Assembly: GCF_024763615.1 (NCBI RefSeq)
Contig: NC_077222.1
Location: forward strand, 107,107,417 to 107,171,416
DNA: 64,000 nucleotides
Source: Phlebotomus papatasi
Taxonomy: Eukaryota; Arthropoda; Insecta; Diptera; Psychodidae
Reading direction: 5' to 3'
This document shows, piece after piece, positions 20,859 to 31,388 of the stretch (within the stretch, counting starts at the first letter, position 1; every line of letters starts with the position of its first letter). The position numbers and the translations under genes were made by a program. The notes under the pieces are model-generated. The model was not told the origin of the DNA. It was given only the letters and a program-made list of their open reading frames with translations, and searched no databases.

Positions 20859-21235
20859 CACAGAAAAAAATAATATTAGTCTCTGCTGGAGACTTATAAA
20901 AAGTTTGCAAATTGTATAACCCACTAAGAAGTTCGTAAATGTTTGTATTTCTTCAGAAACATTGTTTGTAACATGTTCGCAAATGTTCGTGGACACATAA
21001 AAATGACATCTGTCATTTGTTCGTAAAGTTTTGTCAGACAAACAATACGTACAAATGAAATGTGTGTAAATTAACATCATATGCTCGTCAAGTGATCATG
21101 TTACAAACAGTGTTTGTGAAACAGTACAAGCTTTTGCAAACTTTTTAGTCATTTATACAATTTACAAACATTTCGTAAAGTCCTATTAGGAATTAACAAA
21201 CAATTACAAACATTTTTACGAAATATATTTTTTTA
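20859..21235. mobile_element. Foldback-like MITE, CACAGAAAAA family, copy 2
   Basis: CACAGAAAAAAATAATATTA on the left is preceded by TA. The interior has the same vocabulary as 5561-5959: TTCGTAAATGTTTGTATTTC, CATTGTTTGTAACATGTTCG, CATTTGTTCGTAAAGTTTTG, CTCGTCAAGTGATCATGTTA and TACAAACATTT. The right end is eroded near ACGAAATATATTTTTTTACA. Confidence 0.6.
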
Positions 21236-21239
21236 CATA

Positions 21240-22285
21240 CAGGGATACAGCGGTCGACTTGGGTTGGCATGTGTCGAATAGGCCGTACACCCTTCATGTG
21301 TAGACTTCTTTTCGCAACTTTTAATCTAAATAGGAGAACAAGGGTTCACTCATGCGATGATCCGACTATTTTAATTCTGAAATCGGCACTATCGGTGATA
21401 TTTGTGTCAAGTTCTCCGAGATTTTTGCGATTTTGCCCCTTAATGTCCACTAAAACACCTACTTAATCACCCCTTGAAATTCTCACACTCTTTCACTGTT
21501 TATTTGTGACGGTCAGAGTTCAAGACGTACAAAATTATTTCCCACCCATCCGGAAAAGAGAGACACTGGCAGAGGAGGAAGCTCTCTGCAAGGGTCAAAG
21601 TTTGCTGATAACAAGAGACTTTGCTCAAAAGAAGCTCCCTTCCCCTTTGGCTGCTGGGTGGAAACCGCAAAATGAACATGATGAATTTTCTCCTATCGAA
21701 CCAACATACAACTTTCACAGCAGGAAAATCTCAATTTCGAGACAAGTCTCTTGGCCATACACAGACACCAAGTCATTTCATCCCATTCCAGCAAAATGCA
21801 ACCACCACCGAAGGCAATTTGATCACGAATTGGCATTAAAGTCCTTTTCTCTGGCAAATTTTCACGAGACAATTACCAGTATGGGAAGGAAAATATTGAG
21901 TAAAATAATGGCTATGGGTGATAAAAATTTTACCCACTTTTCGCAAGATGAGGTGCAGAAAAGAAATGAAAATACGAAAGTGCCATCGTGGAGAAATAAA
22001 CACGAGAAATTTTATTTTCTTGCAGTAGAAAATCGCTGAATGCTCGAGCTTCTTGCAAGTCATAAAACACTCCTTGAACCATCCCGCGGGATTTAACCGT
22101 GCTCTTTTTCCTAATGGATGGGGCGTCTTCCGAAGTGACGATGATCCACCGAGAGACAGAGAAACTGAGTGGAATAATCGGTTGTTGGATTAGGAATGTC
22201 CGTTCCTTTGAAAAGATTTTCATTGCTTAACCCTTAACGACTAATGAAGAAAATCTTTGAAGCTATTGGATTCGGTCGGCGATCG
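21240..22285. other. Repeat-poor complex island with a 177-codon open frame
   Basis: The sequence is complex and not repetitive. The open frame 21506-22039 (plus, 177 codons) is the second longest in the window. Its translation shows no domain, no hydrophobic segment and no compositional signal of a real protein, and antisense frames overlap it. I treat it as chance, helped by the lower A+T level. Candidate regulatory or intronic DNA. Confidence 0.4.
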
Positions 22286-22287
22286 AA

Positions 22288-22490
22288 TGCCCTAGACGCA
22301 CTTACGACTTAAGCCGAGAGACGGCTTAAGGTCTTAAGAATACATTTCCATCGGTTTTTGACTAATCCGTCTCTCGACTTAAACCGAGAAACGAATTAAT
22401 GGGAAAATGATAGAAATTTAGTCAAGTCATTAATTTGATTACGATTAGGATAAGCCGTGTTTCGGCTTAAGTCGTAAATGTGTCTAGTCC
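22288..22490. mobile_element. AGCCGAGAGACGG family MITE, copy 3, internally rearranged
   Basis: Termini of about 39 bp: TGCCCTAGACGCACTTACGA then CTTAAGCCGAGAGACGGCTT, against AAGCCGTGTTTCGGCTTAAG then TCGTAAATGTGTCTAGTCC. An extra internal piece at about 22365-22400 (ATCCGTCTCTCGACTTAAAC, CGAGAAACG) looks like a second terminus, so one copy may have inserted in or recombined with another. No clear TTA/TAA duplication is seen. Confidence 0.7.
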
Positions 22491-22760
22491 TTCTAGTCTA
22501 TTTGAATTCAGATAATTCTCTTATTTAATACTTTAAGAAAAACAATTAAATGATTTTCAAAGTACTCTAGAATTGGACATTTACTGAACTAGTAATAGAT
22601 TATTATATGCCCAACTTTCAAATTGATTTGTTAAGAATACGACGTTATTCGGAATTCCAAGAGTTACCCTCTTACAATTTTATCAGCGATTTCCTAAGGT
22701 TTTCCTAAAGTATTTTGCATTCCAAAATTTAAAAATTGCACTGCACTAGCAGATTTTTAC

Positions 22761-24348
22761 GGGGTCTGCCAAAATCCGAAATGGGTCGAAATCTCGAATG
22801 TTCAAAAACCTGAATGTTCTATTACGTTATGTTATACAAAAAATTCAAAAATCATAAATTGAAATATCTAAAAGTATTTTGTTATTCATAGAAAAATAAA
22901 AATTAAGAAGACATCAACCGTTTTGGTTATTTTCTGTTTGATTTTAAAGAATAACTGCTTAAAGGGGATTTTGATCTAATCGAAATTTCGATGTTTTCAA
23001 GATTTCGACCTAATCGGGATTTTGACTCTTTCGATATTTTAACTCTTTCTTTGACTCTTTCGGGGTTTCGGATCTTAAAGATTTTGACTCATTCGAGATT
23101 TTAGTCCTTTCGGGATTATGATCCTCTTGGAATTTTGATTCATTCTGAATTTTGGGTTTTTTGGGATTTTCCGTATTTCGACCGAATCTGGATTAAGGCT
23201 ATTCGGAATTTTAATCCACTTGAAGTTTTAAGTTGTCAGAATTTTAATTCATTCGGGATTTTGACCCTTCCTGACTTTTGGTCTCTTAGGATTTCGGCTT
23301 TTCGGGATATCTACCCTTTTGGATTTTTAAGTCTGCGGAGTTTTGACTCATTTAGGATTTGGATCTTTTCGAGATTTCGATTTTGTCTGAATTTTGACTT
23401 CTTTGGATTTTAATCCTTTCGAGATTATGCCCCTTTTAAAATTTTGGTTCTTCCTGAATTTTGGTTTTTCAGGATTTTGGCTCTTCTGAACTTTGACCCA
23501 ATCAGGGTTTTGAATCTTTCGAGATTCTGGTTCATTGGAATTTCGATCTTATTGGGATTTCAACCCTTTTGGACTTTTGAGTCTTTGGTATTTCGAGATT
23601 TTAACACTTTCGGAATTTGGCTACTCAGGATTTTCTCACTCCGAGATTTCGACCAATTCTGGATTTTAATCCTTTTGAGATAATTCCCCTTTTGAAATTT
23701 TGATTCTATCTGAATTTTCGCTCTTCGCGATTTCAATCCATTCAAGATTTGAACCCTTTCGATATTGTACCCCTTTCAGAATTTTGACCCTTTTTGAATT
23801 TTGTCTTTTGGAAATTTCGACTCAATCAGGATTTTGAGTCTTTCGAGATTTTAAACTTTTTGGTTTTTTTTTTTTGAGATTTAGGGTCTTCTATCAGGAT
23901 TTGAACCCTTTTGAGATATGGACCCTTTGGGGATTTTGACAGTTTCTGAATTTTATCATTTCATCAAGGCTCCTCAGGATTTCGATCAGACTTTTCTTAG
24001 GATTTTGACTCAAACTGGGTTTTGGATCTTCAGAATGTCGACCTATTCAGGAATTTAATCTTTTCTAGATTTCGACATTTTCGGAATTTTGACCCTTTCT
24101 GAATTTTGGCTATAAGGGCCTTTGATTCATTCGCGATATAGACTCTTCAGAATTTTTACCAAAGCGGGATTTTCAAACTTTCGGATTTTGACCCTTTCGG
24201 AATTTTTACCCTTATTGAATTTTCGCTATAAGGGCCTTCGACTCATTCGCGATATTGACTCTTCAGGATTTTTACCAGTTCGTGATTTTCAAACTTTCGG
24301 ATTTTGACCCCTTCGGGATTTTAGCTTTGAAGATTTTGGCTGCCACCG
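22761..24348. mobile_element. Foldback-type element, 1.6 kb, with a hugely expanded right arm
   Basis: The left arm is short (22761-22815): TCTGCCAAAATCCGAAATGG then GTCGAAATCTCGAATG. The right arm (about 22960-24348) is an inverted, expanded series of roughly 20-bp units such as CGGGATTTTGACTCTTTC and TCGAGATTTTGACC. At about 20-24 bp spacing this gives roughly 60 diverged units, ending ATTTTGGCTGCCACC. GATTTTTAC (22752-22760) and GGATTTACA (24349-24357) could be a decayed duplication. The repeats create open frames rich in F, I, L and R (92 codons at 23135), which are artefacts. Confidence 0.75.
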
Positions 24349-24459
24349 GATTTACAATGGAGTTTTACATATTATATTATTTTAAATCACTTTAATCGCA
24401 CAATCATAACAAAAGCTTCTACAACAAATTTTTAAAAAATCCGCTCTTCACATCATGCA

Positions 24460-25755
24460 ATAAAGAATCCTTTATTGTTAGTTCAAGAGTGAGTTATTTC
24501 ATGTTAAGCCTTATACAGTGTTGCCTTTGAAATAGAAGAAGCCACTGAGAATTCTGTAGGAGGGTTGGGGATAAGAAAGGGCGTGAGATGGTCCACTGGG
24601 TGGGAAACACTGTAATACTCTTTTGTTGAGGTGGATGTCAATATAATTCTTCCTCTGCCAAGTCATAAACTAAAAGAGAAACGACTGCCAATTGTGTTGT
24701 ATATCATGGATCCATTAAAAGTTCACCCATAAGGATTTTATCCCTCTTTTATTTTACGTTAGAGATGCACTTGTTCTATCCACCTTCCATTCCTTGGGTT
24801 TTAGTGTCTGTCACTTGGATATTCTCTGGCGAAGAGCATTTTTGGAAACCACTCAAAAATTCTCATTAAACCAAATCTCTCAGTGCTCACAGTCACTGGA
24901 GTCCAGAGGGGAGGGGGCTTTATATTGCAAACATGGGCTTATATGTATCTAGTTGGTGGACGAAAGACAAAGGTGGACGGATGAGAGTTTGTGGTGCAGG
25001 AGATGGAAGGATTGTTTGCTGATAATCTGCAAATTGCAATCCACAATCGGGTGAATCTGCATTTCACTGCCCATCTCTTGAAAATCTCCACAAATTTCCA
25101 TCCCTTAGTGGACCATCAATGGCTCCGGGTTGTTATTTGCGGACACTGAGACTATCATGATAGGATTTGATCCTCTCGAATGGCTACCACCTATCCCCCT
25201 TAAAATGAAATTCCATCCCCGATATACTAGCTTCAGTTCCAGGAATTTCACATTTCATCCTAGGCTTGGGGGCACCCAGAGGGGATGCAAGCGGCCAGAG
25301 CGGACTTGTGCAGTTTCGAGTGTGTCTGTCAATTGGGTGCGGATTTCACTCAGCAATTCCACTCTAGTCATCCCCAAAACTTTGATCCAATCCCCATACC
25401 CCATACCCAGATTGTTGTGTATATATTCAAAGCATTTCCAATCCCCAACAAGCACACTCAATGCAGTGTCAGCCACACACAGAGACTCACCCTGCACTTT
25501 TATACCAAATCCCAAACCCCATTTCAAGCTACCCCCATACAGAGATGTGGCTTTGGATTACACAAACTCCCGAGCATGCATTTGCCATTTGCTGGTTTCC
25601 ATTTCAATTAATAAAGTGGCAATCAAGTATCGAATTTAATCGATCGATTGATTCTCCGCCCACGCCCTTTGTTGACTCTGGCGAATCATTCCGGTGACTG
25701 CATCCAGACCAGGAATTATGTGGGAGATTCGCAGCCAAGGAGACATATCCACGCT
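24460..25755. other. Repeat-poor complex island with 169-codon open frame
   Basis: Complex sequence, C-rich in places (25130-25600), without repeats. Open frames of 169, 108 and 90 codons overlap in different frames and strands of the same 500 bases, which points to few stop codons by composition rather than coding. No domain seen. Candidate regulatory or intronic DNA. Confidence 0.4.
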
Positions 25756-25756
25756 T

Positions 25757-25790
25757 TAGGGAAACCGGGGCAAAAAGTCGCAAATTTAGT
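25757..25790 (+). mobile_element. Single terminus of the GACTGGGGCAAA family
   Basis: TAGGGAAACCGGGGCAAAAA followed by GTCGCAAATTT matches the left end at 5962 (AAAAAGTCACAAAA). No partner terminus was found nearby, so it is a solo remnant. Confidence 0.5.
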
Positions 25791-25871
25791 ATTATCTCTT
25801 TCAAGCCCATAAAGTGGTCTTCAAGGTTAGGATTGCAAGGTTAGGTTTCCGTCCTTAATATCCAAACCTAA

Positions 25872-26074
25872 GGCCGGCTTCAGACCTAAGGTTTAGCCCA
25901 GTTCCCGATGGTCTCCAAATTCAAAATAGCAACCAATTTTATTGGTTTTTCAAAATTTAATGGATCACTTGCCCATGTTGACCAATCTTATGTGATAATT
26001 TTCTAAAAAATCTAGATTAAGAAGAAATTAGAGAAGTTAAGCCATATGGCTAAGCCTTAGATCTGAAGCCCGTA
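25872..26074. mobile_element. PIF/Harbinger-like MITE, GGCTTCAGACCTAAGG family, intact 203 bp
   Basis: GGCCGGCTTCAGACCTAAGG then TTTAGCCC on the left is the complement of GGCTAAGCCTTAGATCTGAA then GCCCGTA on the right. TAA flanks both ends (25869-25871, 26075-26077). Length and interior (CCAATTTTATTGG, GATCACTTGCCC, GAAGTTAAGCCATATGGC) match 4997-5199. Confidence 0.85.
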
Positions 26075-26077
26075 TAA

Positions 26078-26140
26078 GTCAGAATTTTCCAGAAAATCTT
26101 GATTAAGAAAGCCAAAGATATTAAGCTACATGGCTAAGCT
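26078..26140. mobile_element. Right half of a GGCTTCAGACC MITE, split by a foldback (part 1)
   Basis: TTTTCCAGAAAATCTTGATT, AAGAAAGCC and TTAAGCTACATGGCTAAGCT correspond to the right half of the neighbouring MITE (TTTTCTAAAAAATCTAGATT, GTTAAGCCATATGGCTAAGC). The remainder (GTAAGTCTGAAGTTCGTA) lies on the far side of the insertion at 26736-26753. Confidence 0.7.
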
Positions 26141-26726
26141 GGGATCGGGAATCTTCGTTTTTTCCATTTTGTTTTTTACACTTTTGTTTTTCCCTGTTTG
26201 TCTTTGGAATCTTTGTCTTCGGTAATTTTTATTTTTTGGAAACTTTGTCTTTAGAAATCTTGTCTTTCATACATTTTTCACAATTTTCGTGAATTTTGTC
26301 TGTAACACATTTTGCACAAGTATATTTTATAACTTTCCAAAAATTTGCCTTTTCTCAGAAAATTTCCTTTTGCCTCAAGGAACGAAACTAAAAACTTCTG
26401 AAAACACAGAGAATTTTCCTTTGCCCCAAAGGACGATACTAAAAACCTCCCAAAAACAGAAAATTTCCCTTTGTCCCGTCAGGCGATACTGATAACTTCC
26501 CAAAACACAGACAATATCCCTTAGCCCTAAAGGATGAAACTAAAAACTTCAAAAAACAGCATTGTAATATCATTATATTATTTAATAAAAAATATACTTG
26601 TTTAAAATATATGAAAGACAAGATTTCCAAACACACAGTTTCCAAAAAACAAAAATTACTGAAGACGAAGATTCCAAAGACAAACTGGGAAAAACAAAAA
26701 TGGGAAAAACAAAGATTCCGGAAACC
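26141..26726. mobile_element. Foldback element, 586 bp, exact 9-bp target duplication
   Basis: Arms of about 120 bp (26141-26265 and 26604-26726) are inverted copies. The left has GGGATCGGGAATCTTCG, TTTGTCTTTGGAATCTTTGT and TTTTTTGGAAACTTTGTC; the right has the complements. The direct repeat GGCTAAGCT flanks it (26132-26140, 26727-26735), a 9-bp duplication as made by foldback and Mutator-like elements. The loop carries a 51-bp tandem repeat. The host is a GGCTTCAGACC MITE fragment. Confidence 0.85.
26366..26573. repeat. 51-bp tandem repeat, four units, in a foldback loop
   Basis: Four diverged units of about 51 bp share AATTTCCTTTTGCC, then (A/C)AAGGACGATACTAAAAAC, then TTCC(C)AAAACACAGA. 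They lie between the arms of the foldback at 26141-26726, next to the right arm. Confidence 0.7.
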
Positions 26727-26735
26727 GGCTAAGCT

Positions 26736-26860
26736 GTAAGTCTGAAGTTCGTACAACGGTATATACGGGCTTCAGATCTAAGGTTTAACCACCTGGTTCA
26801 ACTTCATTTATTTCTTATCAATCAGGATTTTTAGAAAAATGTGTACGGTAGGGTTAGTTA
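26736..26860. mobile_element. GGCTTCAGACC MITE remnants: split part 2 and an inverted end
   Basis: 26736-26753 completes the MITE end broken by the foldback (GTAAGTCTGAAGTTCGTA). Immediately after, TACGGGCTTCAGATCTAAGG at about 26764-26783, then TTTAACC and GATTTTTAGAAAAATGTGTA, is another family right end in the opposite orientation. Confidence 0.6.
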
Positions 26861-27270
26861 TTAAGGGCATTTATTCTGATGGTCTTTATCGATCCGATTA
26901 ACCATGTCTGATCGGTGAGAACCGCTCTTAAGAATTAGAATGAAAGAAAACTTACGAAGAGAAGAGTGGACAAAGTTACCCGCATATAGAGTAGCTTCTT
27001 ATTTAGGATTCCGGAACTTTTCGGATCTGGGTTACACTTTCAGTCTGAAATTTGTGTTATTACAGATTTAAACTGCGTCATAAATTATAAGGAAATAATC
27101 CAAAAATCGAAATTTTTAAGACCATTAAGACAGTGCAAATTCAAACGTTAAGACAGTGTCCTTTGAACTTTAAGCATCATAATCCATACTGGCTTTAGAA
27201 AAGTCTCAAAGTACTCAAACTTTAAACATTTCAGATTTAAAGATCCGTGAAACGAATAATTTAAGGTCGT
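26861..27270. other. Non-coding spacer
   Basis: No gene seen. TTAAGACAGTG occurs twice about 28 bases apart near 27126-27160; otherwise nothing recognised. Confidence 0.4.
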
Positions 27271-27275
27271 TTGTA

Positions 27276-27615
27276 CAGTAGACTCTCGCTAATTCGGCTC
27301 TTTTAAGATCGGGTTACTTTTTAATTCGGACAGTAGTTAAATTTCAAAAAAGGTTAGTTGACATTTTTCAAGTATGATTATGATTATCAAATGAAGCAAA
27401 TAATGCTCAAATTTGCCGTGGTTTGTCTTAGTTCTAATGTGTTTTTGCATTATTAAGAGGTTTTCTTAAAATTTACCATAAATATGAGTATATAAACTCA
27501 ATATTTATGCAGATGAATAAAAAATCGTTGCATTTCAAAAAATTTGTCGCTCGAATTTCTCTCTAATTCGGGTGACATTTTGGTTCCAAATGCCCAAATT
27601 TGAGAAAGTCTACTG
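27276..27615. mobile_element. pogo/Tigger-like MITE, CAGTAGACTCTCG termini, 340 bp
   Basis: CAGTAGACTCTCGCTAATTC on the left and AAATTTGAGAAAGTCTACTG on the right are imperfect inverted repeats, flanked by TA (27274-27275, 27616-27617). CAG...CTG ends with TA duplication and a CTAATTCGG-type continuation resemble Tigger/pogo termini as I know them. The interior has a second, inner inverted match (GCTCGAATTTCTCTCTAATT). A second copy lies at 59596-60158. No transposase remains. Confidence 0.75.
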
Positions 27616-27799
27616 TATATAAAAACGAAGTCTTTGCCTAGACACTTTTTGTCATATGCAGAAATATAAGAACAGCCGCAGCTGTTTTTGAAGATAAATC
27701 CTAAGTAAAGAAAATTAGTTAGGAAATAGGGCCCCAAAATGGTTAATCTCTGATCTTCGAAAACCCATTTCGTAAATGTTTTCAGTCACAAGTTTCTAT

Positions 27800-27975
27800 A
27801 AACGAAATGTTCACCTACGCTACCTCCAAAACACATTCGATAATAAAAGAAATCGTTGAATCTATTTTCGAAAATCAAGAAAAACATGAATATGGATGGA
27901 ATTAAGAGGTAATAGAAGATCGGATGTCGAAATATCTTGCTGTTTGACCTCTAACTCAGTAACAAACTTAGGGAT
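27800..27975 (-). repeat. Dispersed CAAACGGTAAGAGATATC repeat, diverged minus-strand copy
   Basis: Blocks: TTCACCTACGCTACCTCCAA, AACACATTCGATAATAAAAG, GAATCTATTTTCGAAAATCA, and GAAGATCGGATGTCGAAATA then TCTTGCTGTTTGACCTCTAA. The same series is at 28390-28510 and 29240-29345. On the minus strand the last block is the CAAACGGTAAGAGATATCGA core, diverged. Confidence 0.5.
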
Positions 27976-28137
27976 AAAAAATAATTCAAGATAAAAGAAT
28001 TACGTGTACCTTGCCGATACATAACCTATTAAAACCGTTGCAGCGGGATTGAGCATTCAGAGCAGAAAATTCGATATCGAATATTTTTGCGATCATAGGC
28101 ATCTTTGGAGAAACATTTTATTTTCTAAAACAGGGGG

Positions 28138-28510
28138 TGACATTAGCTCTGAAAAATGCGATCAATTTTAGTGTAATTTTTTTCCTGTTTTCGTATGCAT
28201 TTCACGAGATATCTCCAAAACTACGTAGAGTGCCAATTTAGGGTTTTCGGTTGCCTCTTCGTTATTAAATTGGCTTTTTTTTGTATTTGTATTTTATTCT
28301 TATTCATTCTAAAATGACAGAAAACATCGAATAAACTCCAACATTTTTTCGGCACAATAAAAACATACGGGAAATATAGGAAACGTCATGCCCCTGTTCT
28401 AAAACATATTCGAAAATTGGAATCGTTTCATCTGTTTTCGAAATAAACAAAAAATGGTTATGGTTTTCGTTCACCGAAGATCTGAAGTCGATATCTTTTG
28501 CCATTTGACG
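28138..28510 (-). repeat. Dispersed repeat copy; first 263 bp duplicated at 37318
   Basis: 28138-28400 aligns base for base with 37318-37582 over its length with scattered differences. Shared strings include CTGAAAAATGCGA, TTTCACGAGATATCTCCAAA, GGTTGCC and AGGAAACGTCATGCCCCTGT (AGGATACGTCATGCCCCTGT in the other copy). It continues with ACATATTCGAAAATTGG and GAAGATCTGAAGTCGATATC, the core of the dispersed repeat on the minus strand. Non-coding; class unknown. Confidence 0.65.
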
Positions 28511-28541
28511 TCTATCCATAAAGATAAATTAATTTCAAGTA

Positions 28542-28698
28542 AGGGAAGGCTTTCAGGCTTCTGGTTTCGAACACTTCACAGTTTTCCCATATTAATTTAT
28601 TGAAACTGATATAATTTTTTTTCAGGAAATGTGTGAAATTAAAAAAATATGTGAAGTGTTCAAAGTTAGAGTGTGTGCGAAGCCTGAAGGCTTTCCCC
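28542..28698. mobile_element. MITE, AAGGCTTTCAGGCTTC family, 157 bp
   Basis: AGGGAAGGCTTTCAGGCTTC on the left faces GAAGCCTGAAGGCTTTCCCC on the right, followed inward by GAACACTTCACA and TGTGAAGTGTTC. TA flanks both sides (28540-28541, 28699-28700). It has no coding content. Partial copies end at 61100 and 63591, also before TA. Confidence 0.8.
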
Positions 28699-28699
28699 T

Positions 28700-29380
28700 A
28701 CTTTATCGATTCATTACTAAATGAAACCGATGTAGTCATGTTGAAAATTTCAAGACCTATCCTATTTTAACCTATTTAAAAATATCCAATTATAAACAAA
28801 TTGGTGGAGAAATAGACTATCTAGAGTGGTTAAACATTGATTTTCTAAAATATATTTGTAGCACGAATGCAACAGTTCCCATAGCAGAACATGCTGGAGT
28901 ATCTTTCATTGCTAGCTTTCCGGAATTGAGCCCCATTGCCCGTTCCAAGACAACTACATAACTAATGTCTTTCTCCCTTCATTTGTGGAGATCGACTGTA
29001 GAGCCGATTCGATTGTGCCTTCGGAATAACTCGTCGAGCACTCACAACCCCATCCGGCGGAACTATAGCGATATTGTAAAGTGAGGTTAGTCGCCGTTAT
29101 AGCACCCTTCAGAGTTACCGCTGCAGCTGAACAGTGATTGGTACTGTTGGCTTAAGAATTTTCGTCAGGACTTGGTTTCTTCCTCAAACTCCTCTAGGCT
29201 CAACAGTCCTACTACATAATGTCGACCGTTTTTTCGGTCACGGACGATATATTCACCCATGCTACCTCCAAAATATTTTCGAAAATAGAAGAAATTATTG
29301 GAGCCGCTTTCGAAATAATCTAAAAATATGGTTTTGCTTTTCGGCTACCGTTATCGTTTATTTTTAAGTCCAATCAATGA
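28700..29380. other. Non-coding stretch with a fragment of the dispersed repeat
   Basis: 29240-29345 (TTCACCCATGCTACCTCCAA, TATTTTCGAAAATAGAAGAA, GCTTTCGAAATAATCTAAAA) matches the dispersed repeat at 27800 and 28400. The part 28880-29230 is more complex, including CpG-containing sequence, with no recognised domain or RNA. Confidence 0.4.
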
Positions 29381-30830
29381 AGTAGATGATACATTTTCTA
29401 CATTTTGCACCAGGTTCTCCTAAAATTAGTAAATTGCAAAATCGTTCTAAAGGTTTTAAAGGACCAGACTTCAATGTTTCATCTGTTTCATCCCTTATGA
29501 ACGTCAAAAAAAATGTTAGGACACTTTCAAGCATGGAGGGTGGGAAATCTTTTAAATTGCACAACATAATTCCCTCTAATGAAAATTCATGTCCCAGTAG
29601 AAGGGTTAAAATCTTTCATAATAATTTTAAGGAAGTTTTTTTATGCACAATTTCTGTCCCTAATCTCCCATCCATATCCTCATCCAAAAAGAATGGTGAT
29701 TTCCCTTTTCACTTGATGGGGATTTTTAGGAAGTTTGAGATTCCCTTGAGAGATCTCTTTTATCCAGTTCCCCTTCAACAATGCCTAGGGCTAATTTTCC
29801 GTCTCTTTGGGGACTCTGTGAAAATTACCAAAGAAATTGAAAATTTTCTTCAGAATTTTGACACTGTGGTTTCTGTTCATTTCTATCGGACTTTTTGATG
29901 AAAATATTCTTTTGATATTTAATCACATTAGATGGAAATTCGTGACGATGTGGAATCAATTTCAGTGCATGGCGCACCACCCTTAATATCCCCTCACCAA
30001 TCTTCCCATCCCCATTTTAGATACATTCCCAAAGAAAATCCCTGTGCAATTTTCCACGGGATTTTAAGGTGTGGAAAATGAAAAACCCTCATTCATCTGT
30101 CTTCGTCACTTTTCACCCATGCTTCCAAGGATGATTCTCTGCGTGTGTGGCTCTCGGATTGGGGGCGGTAGTGAGAGAGAAAAAATTGAATTTTCATCCC
30201 AAAATGAAGGTAAGAATCCCAGGATGGAAAATGAAGACATCTACCAACCGCAAGAACTCTGCAAAAGCAACTCGCACAATGATGCGTGTTATGCCTTAAT
30301 AAAGTGACAAAAGAGTATTTATTTATGATCTCATTTCATGAAGACATTTTTATTACCACGCGCGCCTCGTTCATGAAATATGTTCACACAGGGGTTGATC
30401 TTCTCCCGGGGCTGTCTTTTTTTCTGTGCTTCCTTCCGCCTCCCCCAGGCCAGAAGACCCACATTCCTCCATCGACACCAATAATTTTCGTCTCTGGTGC
30501 TGTCTTTCTGAATTTTTTCTAATAACAAAATAATCATCCCCCATAAATTCCATTTCTTTCCTGCATTTATTGCGGGATTTTCTTGGTTGTTCTATCTTTC
30601 TGGGCTCAATTTCCCTCTCAGTCTAAAATGTTCAGGAGAAGCAAGGGAGGATACACCAGGTGATGATTGCAGCAGGAAGAGTCTTCGTGAGTCAGTTGTT
30701 TGGAAAGGGTATAAATCATTTTTGCGGGGTGAATTTTCAACAAACACTGAAATTACTCCTGAAGAATTAATTCCAGGCTCAGGTAATTTATTGGGATGTT
30801 TTCCAGGCAGTTTGCCTTAATTAATTCCGA
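29380..30830. other. Repeat-poor complex island with 170-codon open frame
   Basis: Complex sequence with no repeats. The plus-strand frame 29386-29898 (170 codons) has a fairly balanced amino-acid mix, but I recognise no domain, and no splice-supported continuation is evident. Other frames up to 78 codons overlap both strands. It could be an orphan exon, but chance is more likely. Candidate regulatory or intronic DNA. Confidence 0.4.
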
Positions 30831-31004
30831 AGAGACAACCAAAAGAAGTCATATAAAATCTTAAGAGCAGTGACATTTGTTAATTATTTTAACCAAAAAT
30901 AGTTCAACTGAAAATTTAGGTTAGAGAGGTTAGAGTTTGAAATTCCGGACAATGTTGAATTTCGGACAAAATAATTCAGAAGTTCGGATTTTAATAAGTT
31001 AGTA

Positions 31005-31222
31005 GGGGGAAGTGGGGCTATATTAAGCTGTGGGGTTACATTGATATTCGATTTTTTGTGATATTTCTAAAGGAAACTGGGCCTTAACGTAATTATAATT
31101 TAGATAGACAAAGCAATTGTGAATCTAAATAAAACAACTGTAAAGACCAGCTGCCTTTAGAAATATGCGAAAAAATCGTATATCAATTTAGCCCCACAGC
31201 TCAATATAGCCCCACTTTCCTC
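31005..31222. mobile_element. Palindromic MITE, GTGGGGCTATATTAA termini, TA duplication
   Basis: The left arm GGGGGAAGTGGGGCTATATT, AAGCTGTGGGGTTACATTGA, TATTCGATTTTTTG is matched inverted by the right arm (CAATTTAGCCCCACAGCTCA, ATATAGCCCCACTTTCCTC). The arms are about 65 bp each. TA flanks both sides (31003-31004, 31223-31224). The single copy here has the same terminal logic as the TGGGGCACCACC and TGGGGTAGTTTCAC families. Confidence 0.85.
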
Positions 31223-31388
31223 TAATAGTTTTAGTAATTGTGTATTTCTAGAGTTTAAACCACTTTTAAATTTTTTATCAAATTCGAAAAAAAACTTAGT
31301 AGAATTCTGGATTAAATTGTCCAGAAATCTGTTTTGTCCGGAATTCAAACTTCCACTTCACTCATTTATTTTTTGCCCTTTCGAATTA

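Noticed and set aside
21506..22039. 177-codon open frame as a gene
   Set aside because: No recognisable family and no splice or promoter context; antisense frames of similar quality overlap.
23135..23683. F/I/L/R-rich open frames (92 and 79 codons) as membrane proteins
   Set aside because: They are translations of the 20-bp GGGATTTTGAC repeats of a foldback arm.
25130..25639. 169-codon open frame
   Set aside because: Three long frames on both strands overlap the same C-rich segment, which indicates few stop codons by composition.
29386..29898. 170-codon open frame as an exon
   Set aside because: Plausible amino-acid mix, but no domain and no clear splice sites at either end. Kept only as a remote possibility in the island entry.
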